Shown: in pieces, positions 11,376 through 19,820 of the stretch
Numbering within the stretch: position 1 is the stretch's first letter
Layout: each line of letters begins with the position of its first letter
Assembly: GCA_963675135.1 (NCBI GenBank)
Contig: OY776123.1
Location: forward strand, 4,900,501-4,964,500
Length of the DNA: 64,000 nt
Source: Galeopsis tetrahit
Taxonomy: Eukaryota; Streptophyta; Magnoliopsida; Lamiales; Lamiaceae
Reading direction: 5' to 3'
The notes under the pieces: model-generated
Databases searched by the model: none
What the model was told of the DNA's origin: nothing
What the model saw: the letters and a program-made list of their open reading frames with translations, nothing else
Program-made: the position numbers and the translations under genes

Positions 11376-12420
11376 ATACTTTTAAATTTGTGTATTCAAA
11401 AGCTAAGAGTAATACTTCATAGCAACGAGTAATTTTATTTTGAATTGATCTTTTATGTGTGCATGCTGCACACTAATTTAATTTGAAATTTGGGTCAATC
11501 CATTAGTAATTCAATTTGCGAATTAATTAACAAGTTAGAAACGTAGTTTAATGGCGATAAGCCTTCTTATCAAATCTGAGGTCACATCTACAACTTTTCA
11601 ATAATAAAATTTGTACACTTTTAAGTAACAAAATATATAATCATTTCATTTTTAATAAATTATTTTATTTCTTCCAATCACTTATACTTTATCTATTATT
11701 TTATCATACTTCATCTAATACTAATATATTATTTTCTCTCTCACCATCACATCACTTGTACTACATCTATTTATTTTATCATATTTCTTAATCTAAACCC
11801 TCAAAAAAAATGAAAAACTTATTGCACTTTTCATTAAAAATATATAGGGGAAAAAACAAGACAAACCACCCCTAGTTTTTAAGATTCAAGCTAAATTTTT
11901 TAAATGATACAATTAAATACAAAATGATACATAATTGTACAAATTTACCATTATCTTACATTTAATTTCGAATTTTCAAATCATTAAATTTAATTAATGT
12001 CAAATATGAAAAGTCAAACGTATTAAATTTTAAAAAGCTAGGAGATTATCCCTCGTTTATAGCGCAATTTCCAATTCAAATTACTTTCCTAAAATTCGAG
12101 ATCATTCCTTATGAGTTATGTCTGTACACATACAATATTCTCCAATGAAGATTTCTAAAGAATCCAACACTATCTGCACAGAAAAAGATTGAAGGTATGT
12201 TTGTTTCGTCTTTTCATCTACGGGATGTTATGGTTTGATCCTTCGTTTGTTTGTACAAAGGATTTTTCGCATGTAAGAAATCCTTCGTTTTTTAAGATGT
12301 GCATTTGATATTCTTGATATTTTTGATGTATTGAAATTTATGATTAGCGTAATTTATGTGCATTGCATAGTCACGGGATATGCTTGATAGTGTGATGCAT
12401 ATATACCCTAATAGGGTTGG
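11376..12420. other. AT-rich intergenic DNA
   Basis: No supported gene. The stretch 11590-11830 has CAATAATAAAATTTGTACAC-type and CTCTCTCACCATCACATCAC-type motifs seen inside Stowaway arms elsewhere, so decayed MITE remains are likely. Confidence 0.4.
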
Positions 12421-12659
12421 TCTGCTATGGACTCGAGTGCATGTTATGCACCCTAGTCCATGTTGCACTTTTCAGTTTTACTGACTTACACTTTTTAGTA
12501 AATGGTGTTGCAGTTTTTAATTATTAAACTGTATAATAATATTTTTAATCGTAGTGACTTACACTTTTTAATAATATTGTGTTGTACTTTTCAGTTTAAT
12601 AACATACACTTTTCTTTAGACTAGGGTGCACAACATGCACTCGAGTGCATACTAGACTT
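12421..12659. mobile_element. MITE with long inverted ends around GCACTCGAGTGC
   Basis: The left arm ACTCGAGTGCATGTTATGCA plus CCCTAGTC at 12431-12458 is mirrored at 12619-12649, giving an inverted repeat of roughly 30-38 bp with few mismatches. Between the arms are several copies of a motif like CTTACACTTTTTAGTAA / GTTGCACTTTTCAGTTT, the same vocabulary as the minisatellite at 35930-36290. No ORF; superfamily unknown because the target duplication is unclear. Confidence 0.55.
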
Positions 12660-13249
12660 TACATATCTAATATGCGCATTGCACATTTATAGGGGATGCA
12701 TATATCTAATATATACATTGCATAATAATATAAGGCTTTATCATTTTTTTTAAATCAATATAACGCTTTATCATAAATTCTATAATAATTATGATTTTCT
12801 TAGTTCGTGAAGTAAATAAATTATTGAATCTAAAAATTACATTATACGAAAATACACTAAATATACATTATACATACAAATATATGCAATAAATTGAATT
12901 TATATATGCAACTAAGTCTCCGAGACAACTTTCATTGGCCCATATTTTGTCAATGATGTGGAGTACTCTTTTATTCACTCTCCATCTCGTGTTTTCAAGA
13001 GTATCCAGTGCGCATTAAACACGAAGGCAGATAAAAATACGCACCTTTTTCATACTTGTTAAAAAATCCATGAAGGATAATTAGAAATAGAAATAAACTG
13101 ACATTTAGTTCAACTGAAACCCAAACAATTGGCATAGTATTTTCTTTCTAAGACATCATAACCAATAATTTTGCCAAGATACTAAGCCAGAATAAAGATG
13201 AGCAATCTAAAATAAACATCCAACTCAGGGATAAAAATGGAAAAGGGAC
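12660..13249. other. AT-rich intergenic DNA
   Basis: No gene or repeat boundary supported by eye. Confidence 0.4.
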
Positions 13250-14067
13250 CTTCTGCAACTCCTCATAGTCCAGCAGAAGAGTCTGATGCTTCAATCTTGC
13301 CGGAATTAAGATGGATCGGTGCAAACCTCAATTATTTATAATCCATAAATAAACAAGAACATAGGCAATAAAAAATAATAAATAATAATAACAACAAATT
13401 CAATTCCTGTATTTCAATTGATTAAACATAAAAGAATTGCTTCCTTCAACATGTATGAAAGAATCGTCAAACTCAGACTGAATTTTATACTTAAGAACTA
13501 CTAACAATTTTAAAAATTCAGCACTCATAAATTCAATTCACATAAGAAAAATATTTCACAATTCTTCACCTGATGCTGATAATTTCCAAATCAATTCACC
13601 GGACAGCCACAAAAGCGCCCAGAATCAATTTCCAAACCACTCATTCAAAATAGTCGCCGTCGAGGAGGAGGTGGACTGCCCCAACTTTTCGGTCAAATAG
13701 CTCACCAACTTGAAATTTATTCCATAATAAACTAAAATTGATGAGGATGCTAAGGAAAATGTTATATCATAAAAATCAATTATAACTGCCGATTTGAAAG
13801 CCGTCGGCGAAGATAATCAAAATCAAGTTTCATCGACGGCGAGAATCAAATCAAACGATGGCGAATCGAAACTAAATCTGGATCCATCGCGAACCAATCG
13901 CCGACGAGGTAAAAATCGCAAAAAGAAACGGATCAAATTCATCATCACAGATCGCAAAAAGAAACGGTCAAATCGTCGGCGCCACCATCCTCATCCATCT
14001 CTGCCACTCACACGGAGGCCAGCATCTCGATTCTCCGAGCGGTGTAGTTGGTGACGGCCGCCTCCAT
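13250..14067 (-). other. Possible gene remnant or noncoding transcript (minus strand)
   Basis: Two GC-richer blocks (about 13250-13330 and 13600-14067) stand out from AT-rich surroundings. On the minus strand an ATG at 14067 opens MEAAVTNYTARRIEMLAS, followed at 14012 by a good donor GT|GTGAGTGG. Further down are a short exon-like piece reading NSGKIEASDSSAGL then a stop (about 13310-13260), and splice-like signals such as CATCAG|GTGAAG. I do not recognise a family, and I cannot join the pieces into a convincing protein. It could be a gene whose middle was lost, a noncoding RNA, or the leader of a lost gene. A plus-strand Arg/Lys-rich ORF at 13794-14054 starts with TTG and looks like antisense noise. 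Confidence 0.3.
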
Positions 14068-14115
14068 TTTAGAGTTTTGAATATGAAGGGGTGAGTTTTG
14101 AAATGATAAATGATA

Positions 14116-14365
14116 CTCCCTCCCTCCCAGGATTTTATGCACACTTTCCTTAACGGACGTCCCAACATTTTTTGCACACTCCAAAAAAGGAAACAATAAT
14201 ACCAATAATACCCCTCCTTTATTTTACCTTTAATCAAATCTCTTTCACTTTAATCAATGAATTACCAATAATACCCCTCCTTTATTTACCTTACACATCA
14301 CTTTATTTCATTTTCTTAATCTCCGTGCCGGTCAAAGTGTGCATAAAATTCTGGGACGGAGGGAG
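14116..14365. mobile_element. Stowaway-like MITE, family A copy 2
   Basis: Ends CTCCCTCCCTCCCAGGATTT and AAATTCTGGGACGGAGGGAG, with TA on both sides (14114-14115, 14366-14367). Arms carry TTATGCACACTTTCCTTAAC and GTCAAAGTGTGCATAAAATT, shared with the copies at 11085 and 50121. About 250 bp, noncoding; it lies about 50 bp upstream of the possible ATG at 14067. Confidence 0.85.
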
Positions 14366-14806
14366 TATAAGAGTATATTATTATATTTAATTGTTAATTT
14401 AATAAAGAAAGGTCATATTAGGAATTTTGTAACTGATTTTGTTCTTAATTGTTTAATTTACTAAATTTTTTTAGCTCATTTTGTTTATAGGTCTTAGGGA
14501 TTGTTTTATATTGTTAATAAAATCTAACTCAAATATCTATCACTTTTCAATTAAAATATCCACTACTTTTCAATAATAAAAATTACACCATTAAATCAAT
14601 TCAATCCACCACTATGTAGTTCAATTGCAAAATTTTATATGCACTAAGATTTATTGAACAAGCAGGACGAAAAAACACATATGTGCATCTATATTCAAGG
14701 AATGCATCTTCCTCCGTGACGATATAACTTTCTACAAGAATTAGAAAACAAAAAAGTTAAAAGAACTTTTAGCAATAGCAAAACCCTAAAATAATTGAAG
14801 TTAATA

Positions 14807-14991
14807 CTCCCTTCATTCCACAATAATTTTCAACATTTTTCTTTTCAAGAATTCCACAATAATTTTTACACCATTTTAAATGAACTCTATCCTCACAATA
14901 TCCTCAATTTTATATAAATATCATTACTTTATTACATTTTCTTAATATACGTGTCCACCTACATATGAAAATTAATATGAAACGAAAGGAG
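14807..14991. mobile_element. Stowaway-like MITE, family B, 185 bp
   Basis: Starts CTCCCTTCATTCCACAATAA and ends AATATGAAACGAAAGGAG, flanked by TA. The interior TCCTCAATTTTATATAAATA is shared with the element at 25036-25295. Noncoding. Confidence 0.65.
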
Positions 14992-15336
14992 TACTATTTC
15001 TCTAAATTAGAGCACTCATAGAATTTATGGAATTAATTAATCAATTGCATATGAACAAAACAAAGAGGAAAAGAAAGGGAGAATGAGAGAGAGAGATATA
15101 TAGAGGGAGAAACGATTGATTGAAGAAGAGGTTGAGGGGTGAAGAAGAATAAAATGAATTTTGAGAGGAGGAAACTAGCGGAAGAAATTTGGGTAAGAAG
15201 AACACGTAAATATTTGAGTGAAGAATACAGTAATTTTGAGCACAAAATAGGGCAAATAGAGAGAAAAAATATTAAATAAAAAATCATAAATTGTTGGGTT
15301 GGATTGAATTTAATATGGGTCCGCAGGTAGAATATA

Positions 15337-15535
15337 CTCCCTTCGTCCAATTTTATTATGCTCACTTTTCCGAGCACAAGTTTTAATGAATATTGATTAG
15401 TTTATTCATAAAGTAGATAAGTTGAGGGTATGATAGGGGTATTGTGGGGTCAATTTGTAAATAAATGATTGTTTATGAATAAAGTGAATGACAAAGTGGG
15501 TAAATAAGTGATGGTGGGAGGGAATATATGATATA
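15337..15535. mobile_element. Partial Stowaway-like end
   Basis: CTCCCTTCGTCCAATTTTAT after TA at 15335-15336 is a Stowaway left end. The region 15440-15510 (GGTATTGTGGGGTCAATTTG and following) is the reverse complement of the interior of the element at 32628-32885, so they are related. A convincing right end was not found; GGGAGGGAATA near 15525 is the best candidate. Confidence 0.45.
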
Positions 15536-15597
15536 GGATGAAAAACATGTGCACGAATCCTAGTTTGATGTGTAGGGTGTATTTGAGATTGGATCTG

Positions 15598-15684
15598 ACT
15601 ATTTATACCTTCATTTACAATGAATGCACTCTTACTTTGCATTAATCGGTCCGTACATCCATTTGAAATGGAGGTGTAAATAGT
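15598..15684. repeat. Short inverted repeat, about 87 bp
   Basis: GACTATTTATACCTTCATTT at the left is mirrored by AAATGGAGGTGTAAATAGTC at the right, leaving about 35 bp between arms. It could be a very small MITE or a palindromic remnant. It directly abuts the GC-rich island that follows. Confidence 0.55.
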
Positions 15685-15987
15685 CCGAGCCTGGTTCACT
15701 GGGCTGTTAGCCTACCAAGCACTTGCCCGCTGCCCCTGCCGCCCACCAAGCAAGATTTCTCGTTACTCATGTCAGCATTCTCACATCGGTGCTTACACCT
15801 CTCGCCTATCGAAGTTCTGTTCAAAAACCTCGTCCGAGAACTTGTATAGAGAAGGATTTCCCGCTGCGCAGCCCACAAAGTGGGTCAGAAGTGAGTATCC
15901 TTCGATAAAGCACTGCTAAAAGAATAGCTCAGGCAAGGGTCCCAACTGCTTCTATGGGCAGAACTGCTTTTAGATGCGCTATTTATA
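15685..15987 (-). other. GC-rich organelle-like island (possible NUMT)
   Basis: About 300 bp with clearly higher GC content than its neighbours. On the minus strand it contains GAATGCTGACATGAGTAACG (about 15778-15759), which closely matches the conserved large-subunit rRNA stretch GAATGCTGACATAAGTAACG of bacteria and is what a plant mitochondrial 26S-derived sequence would look like. The remaining sequence has the texture of organellar intergenic DNA but I cannot align it to rRNA from memory. Its right edge meets the Mutator-like element. It may be a rearranged fragment of mitochondrial DNA in the nucleus; the alternative is an unrelated GC-rich repeat. Confidence 0.4.
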
Positions 15988-16264
15988 TACCTGAATGGGC
16001 GCAGTTATATACACCCACCAACCTATTGAGTACACCCACCAGACATTTTTTTCATCTCACAAGACTTGTGAAATGTCCCATATACCCTCGTGTGAAATTT
16101 ATAAAAAAACTGAGGATGAGTACACCCACCCACTACAATCATCCCCACCATCACCAACAAAACAAACAACATACTTCAACAAAAAAAAAAACACCTAAAA
16201 ACACAAAATAAAAAACAAATTTTTTTTTAAGGTGTTCGAAAATTTTTACAAAACAAATTCAAGT

Positions 16265-16440
16265 TGCCCGTAATTTTTTTCCTAACAAACACATATTGTG
16301 TTGAATTTTTTTTCGAACAGGAATTTGTTTTCGAACAAACCCATATTGTCTTGAAGTTTTTTTCGAACAAACACAAATTGTCCGAAATATTGTTTCGAAC
16401 AAACACAATTTGTACGAAAATAATTCCTAAACAACTTCCA
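16265..16440. repeat. Degenerate tandem array inside the Mutator-like element
   Basis: Four to five copies of a roughly 35-45 bp unit with the core TTCGAACAAACACAAATTGT. The copies vary in length and sequence. Short ORFs here on both strands are by-products of the repeat. Confidence 0.6.
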
Positions 16441-16619
16441 ATTGCCCAAAAAAAATGAAAAAAAATCAATGAACAAACTCGAAAAACCCTAATACACACA
16501 CTTAGATCTGTAAAAATATACATGCGTAAAAACTAAAAACCCTAATACAAAAAATTCATTTTTTTTTTACAAATTTCAAAACCCTAATTTTAAAATCAGA
16601 TATGTAGAATACTTACCTT

Positions 16620-16910
16620 CAAATGACGGCGGCGACGGCATAGGAAGGGTGAGCGACGACTTTAATGGAGAGGAGGTGGGAGGCGGCAGCCGCTGGAAGG
16701 GAGGAGGTGTGAGAACAGCCGCGGCGGAGGGGAGGGGAAGGAATGGCTGCGGCGAGGGAGGGGGAGGGGCGGACGCGGGCGGCGTGGGTGGGGGAGAAGT
16801 GAACGGTCGCGTCGCTGGGATGAGGGCGACCGCGACATGGGGAGGGAGAAAGTGGGCGACGACGGCCGCGACTTGGAGAGGGAGAAAGTGGGTGTCCCTT
16901 TAAAAATGAT
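16620..16910. other. G-rich block, possible captured genic DNA
   Basis: Strongly G-rich on the plus strand, with GGCGGCGGCG-like and GGAGGGGGAGGGGCGG-like runs, in contrast to the AT-rich arms of the same element. On the minus strand it is C/T-rich like a plant 5' leader or first exon. The 84-codon plus ORF is Gly/Arg/Ala low complexity with no recognisable family. Mutator-like elements often carry gene pieces (Pack-MULEs), so capture is possible but unproven. Confidence 0.4.
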
Positions 16911-17064
16911 GGAAAATGAGGGAGAGAGGGGGTTAATTAGGGTTTAGGAAGAGGGGGGTATTTTAGAACTTTTAATGTGGGTGTCCTCATCTTAACGGTG
17001 TGTACTCATCCAGTGGGTGTCCTCAATAGGTTGGTGTGTGTCTATAACCGCGCCCTACCTGAAT

Positions 17065-17455
17065 TTCTTGCTTATTGGCCCAATGTGCCTAACTGAAGCT
17101 CTAGCTGTGTGGGCTATTTCTTTGGGCCAAGTCTTAAATAAGGCCCATCACTAATTAATCCTCTCTGGGCCCGTAGGGTCCATTCTGAATGGGACAAAGA
17201 TATCGGCCATTGTTCTTCCACCAAACAAGAAGGTTGGTAAGCTTTGTTATTAGCTAGGTGAACTAAAAGTTTAAAACAAATATATTAGTATTACTGAAAT
17301 ATTATTAATATTAAAAAAAAATCTAATACGAAAAGTGAAATATCAATCGCATTTTAATAAAAAAAATTATTTATTAATTTGGAGACTACAAAGTAGATGA
17401 TGTTTGCATATTTGGAGAATAAAAGTGATGGGTGATAAAGTAGAATAAAATTATA
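17065..17455. other. Intergenic DNA with GGCCCA motifs
   Basis: Contains several GGCCCA/TGGGCC/GGGCCC words at 17075-17190, typical of TCP-binding promoter elements of plant housekeeping genes, but no gene start is visible nearby. The remainder is AT-rich and featureless. Confidence 0.35.
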
Positions 17456-17473
17456 CCCTCCATCCCGGGAAAG

Positions 17474-18035
17474 CTTCCCATCAGTGGCGGATCCAGGATT
17501 TAAATTTTGGGTGTACGAAAGATATTAAGTAAAATACTATTCCTTCCGTTTCGACGAAAGTTATCCAAAAATGTGAAAAATAGTTGTTTGTCAAAAGGAA
17601 AATAGGTAACTTTCATTGGAACAAACAAAAAAATAAAATGAAGAACTTGTAGTGAGGTTGAGAATTAATTCTTATATATTAATTCCCAACACTCCCCTCA
17701 CTCGTGGGCCGGATTAACACCTCTTACCCTTTTTGGGGAGGAGGCCCATCGAGTGGACAATTTAAATGGGTGAAGTGCTTTCAACAGGAATCGAACTCAG
17801 GTCGTTTTGCCCAGTTTGCTCTGATACCATGAAAGAATTCCGTCTAATCTAAAAGTCCGAATTTGTTACGGGTTTTTTTAATTTGAATTGGGAAATGAAA
17901 TGGAGATGCAGTTAAAAATATTTGGACCACAATTAATTAATTAATTATTTTTTTACCTAAGATTTAAAAAAAAAAAACATTTTGAGGGTACAACTGTACC
18001 CCTTGTTCCACATTGGATCCGCCTCTGCTTCCCAT
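17474..18035. mobile_element. hAT-type MITE with 8-bp target duplication
   Basis: The element proper is 17482-18027. Ends CAGTGGCGGATCCA and its inverse TGGATCCGCCTCTG form a 14-bp inverted repeat with one mismatch. CTTCCCAT is duplicated on each side (17474-17481, 18028-18035). CAG-type ends and 8-bp duplications are diagnostic of hAT elements. The interior is noncoding and was itself hit by a TRIM and probably a small Stowaway (17537 to about 17626, starting TATTCCTTCCGTTTCGACG). Confidence 0.85.
17644..17866 (-). mobile_element. TRIM retrotransposon fragment
   Basis: On the minus strand this has a partial 5' LTR ending GACGGAATTCTTTCA, then the primer site TGGTATCAGAGC (17829-17818, complementary to the 3' end of initiator tRNA-Met), an internal segment with GAGTTCGATTCCTGTTGAAA, and a 3' LTR start TGTTGGGAATTAATATATAA. 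It matches the complete TRIM at 30608-30901 throughout. The outer halves of both LTRs are missing. Confidence 0.75.
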
Positions 18036-18412
18036 GATCTTCGACTCTTCGTGAACGGAGGTTAAGAAATACTAATATAATAAGTAGATGTATTAGAGAT
18101 AATGTGACTGACAGAAAGAAGAATATAATAAAATGTGAAAAAAAATCATTACTAAAAAAGAAATGGATAACTTTCATTAGAACACACGAAAAAGAAAAAT
18201 TGAGTGGGAAGCTTTTACTGAAACAGAGGGAGTGATATCGCAAAGTTCAAATTCTAGTCGGAGTAGTCACGAAACAAACCTATCAAAAGGTTTCAAAATT
18301 TTAAAAAAAAAAAACTGCGGTCTGAATTAGGAAAAACATTATGTAAACACAAACACTTATTTAAAATTTATATTTATATATTCAAAATTATATTAAAATT
18401 GAATAAATTATA

Positions 18413-18720
18413 CTCCCTTTGTTTCATAAAATTAGTTGCATTTGATCTTAAATTTTATTTTATAAAGTTTATCGATTTTCTTATTTTTACCACTGATCTC
18501 TCTAAACTACCCCTATTAATATTTATAATATCTATTTTTTTTGAAAATTTATTAATGATAGGTTGGAAGGAAAGGTCAAAGGAAGAGTGGAAAAAAAAAA
18601 AAAAAAACGAATTAAGAGAAGGAAAAGAGAAAAATTAATGAGTGATAAATGTTTCAAAAAAATATGTACCTTAATTCTATACAAAATGAGAAATGACACA
18701 AATTTTATGAAGTGTGGGAG
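18413..18720. mobile_element. Stowaway-like MITE, 308 bp
   Basis: Begins CTCCCTTTGTTTCATAAAAT and ends AATTTTATGAAGTGTGGGAG, flanked by TA (18411-18412, 18721-18722). The inverted repeat is about 20 bp with few mismatches. Noncoding. Confidence 0.75.
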
Positions 18721-18885
18721 TATTTAAAAACTACAGTATTAATTATTTCTTCAAGTTATATTATTTGTTTTACTAATTTTTTAAATTATTTTAATAACAA
18801 TGGTATTTGTAACCTGTTTAAAAAAAAAAGTGGTATTTGTCACCTATTGTACCCAACAACAGTGTTTAAGAGACCACCTATTTAT

Positions 18886-18953
18886 GTAGGTAACATATTT
18901 CTATATTTAGACTTTACGGGTAGGTAACATATTTCTATATTTAGACTTTACGG
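18886..18953. repeat. 34-bp perfect tandem duplication
   Basis: The unit starting GTAGGTAACATATTTCTATA occurs twice head-to-tail (18886-18919, 18920-18953). The second copy runs into the left end of the Tourist-like MITE at 18952. Noncoding. Confidence 0.75.
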
Positions 18954-19050
18954 GTGTGTTTGGTTTGGGATTGGCCCACATCTCATCCCTCTCCATCCAA
19001 ATACCCATCCAAATACACATCCATTCCTATAATACACCTACAAACCTATT

Positions 19051-19774
19051 TGTTGAGATTAATGCAATATTGAAGAACTGTTCTTACTATCAGAAGTGGT
19101 AGTGTGCTGATTTTCAGAACTATGCTTATACTAAGCTCAGTAACTAGTGTTCTAATATTTGGTTATTTCAGTACAAGTAGAGTAATGAGTACTCTGCTGA
19201 TAAAGTTTAGTGATCTTAGGTATCAACTCTGCTGGTCGGGTTAGAACAGTACTGCTCTTAGTCTGCTAAAGAGTACTGTGCTGATATAGTGTTCTTAGTC
19301 TGCTAAAGAGTACTGTGCTGATATAGTGTTCTTAGTCTGCTAAAGAGTACTGTGCTGATATAGTGTTCTTAGTCTGCTGAGACAACTGTGCTGAGTTTTA
19401 CTGCGCTGAGTTCTACTGTGCTGATATTCCAGTTTCAGAGTTAGTTGTTTTCTGTTAGTTAGTTAGTTTGTTAGAGACAGTTACAACTTGCATTGTACAT
19501 CTATAAATACACCAACTAGTGCATAGATTGTGGGTTACACACTGAATTTGAGAGTTTTGAGAGATCAAGCTTAGTGAATACTTGTAATCTGTAACTTTCA
19601 TTTGTGATTAGTGAAGAGAGTCTTCTATCCTCCGTGGACGTAGATCATTTGATCGAACCACGTAAATCCCGTGTTCTTTCTTTGAGTTCTTTATTCGTTT
19701 TCAATTCTTTGCGTTTCTAGTTGTCTTGATTTATCATTTGTGTGGAGTTGCTTAGTGGATACAATTCCATAACA
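19051..19774 (+). repeat. Copia-1 5' LTR
   Basis: TGTTGAG...ATAACA, 724 bp. It contains a TATA box CTATAAATAC at 19501-19510, with transcription expected to start shortly downstream, and three tandem copies of a 37-bp unit beginning CTGCTAAAGAGTACTG (19263-19373), which may be enhancer repeats. The words ACTGTGCTGA and CTGCTGA recur throughout the upstream part. Confidence 0.93.
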
Positions 19775-19820
19775 ATTGGCGCCGTCTGTGGGAACCGAAG
19801 ATAAAGTCAAGAATCAAGAA

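Larger units (their letters stand above)
15988..17064. mobile_element. Mutator-like nonautonomous element, 1059 bp, with 9-bp target duplication
   Basis: The element proper is 15997-17055. Left end GGGCGCAGTTATATACACCC and reverse complement of the right end GGGCGCGGTTATAGACACAC continue as a near-identical inverted repeat of about 45 bp (ACCAACCTATTGAG is identical). The 9-bp sequence TACCTGAAT is present on both sides (15988-15996 and 17056-17064), the signature length for Mutator-like elements. Inside, 16265-16440 is a degenerate array around TTTTTTTCGAACAAACACA, and 16620-16910 is an unusually G-rich block that could be captured gene sequence. No transposase. Confidence 0.85.
17456..18232. 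mobile_element. Stowaway-like MITE interrupted by a hAT MITE
   Basis: Left end CCCTCCATCCCGGGAAAGCT preceded by TA, and right end GCTTTTACTGAAACAGAGGGAG. Arms both carry AAGCTTCCCAT / GTGGGAAGCTT. Removing the inner insertion at 17482-18027 and one copy of its 8-bp duplication joins the arms into an ordinary element of about 220 bp. The right flanking dinucleotide is TG rather than TA. Confidence 0.7.

Noticed and set aside
13794..14054. Arg/Lys-rich plus-strand ORF
   Set aside because: TTG start, low complexity and antisense to a better exon candidate. It could only be upheld by transcript evidence.
16649..16903. Gly-rich 84-codon ORF in the Mutator-like element
   Set aside because: It reads through a G-rich block in all frames; composition alone explains it. 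Kept only as a possible captured segment.
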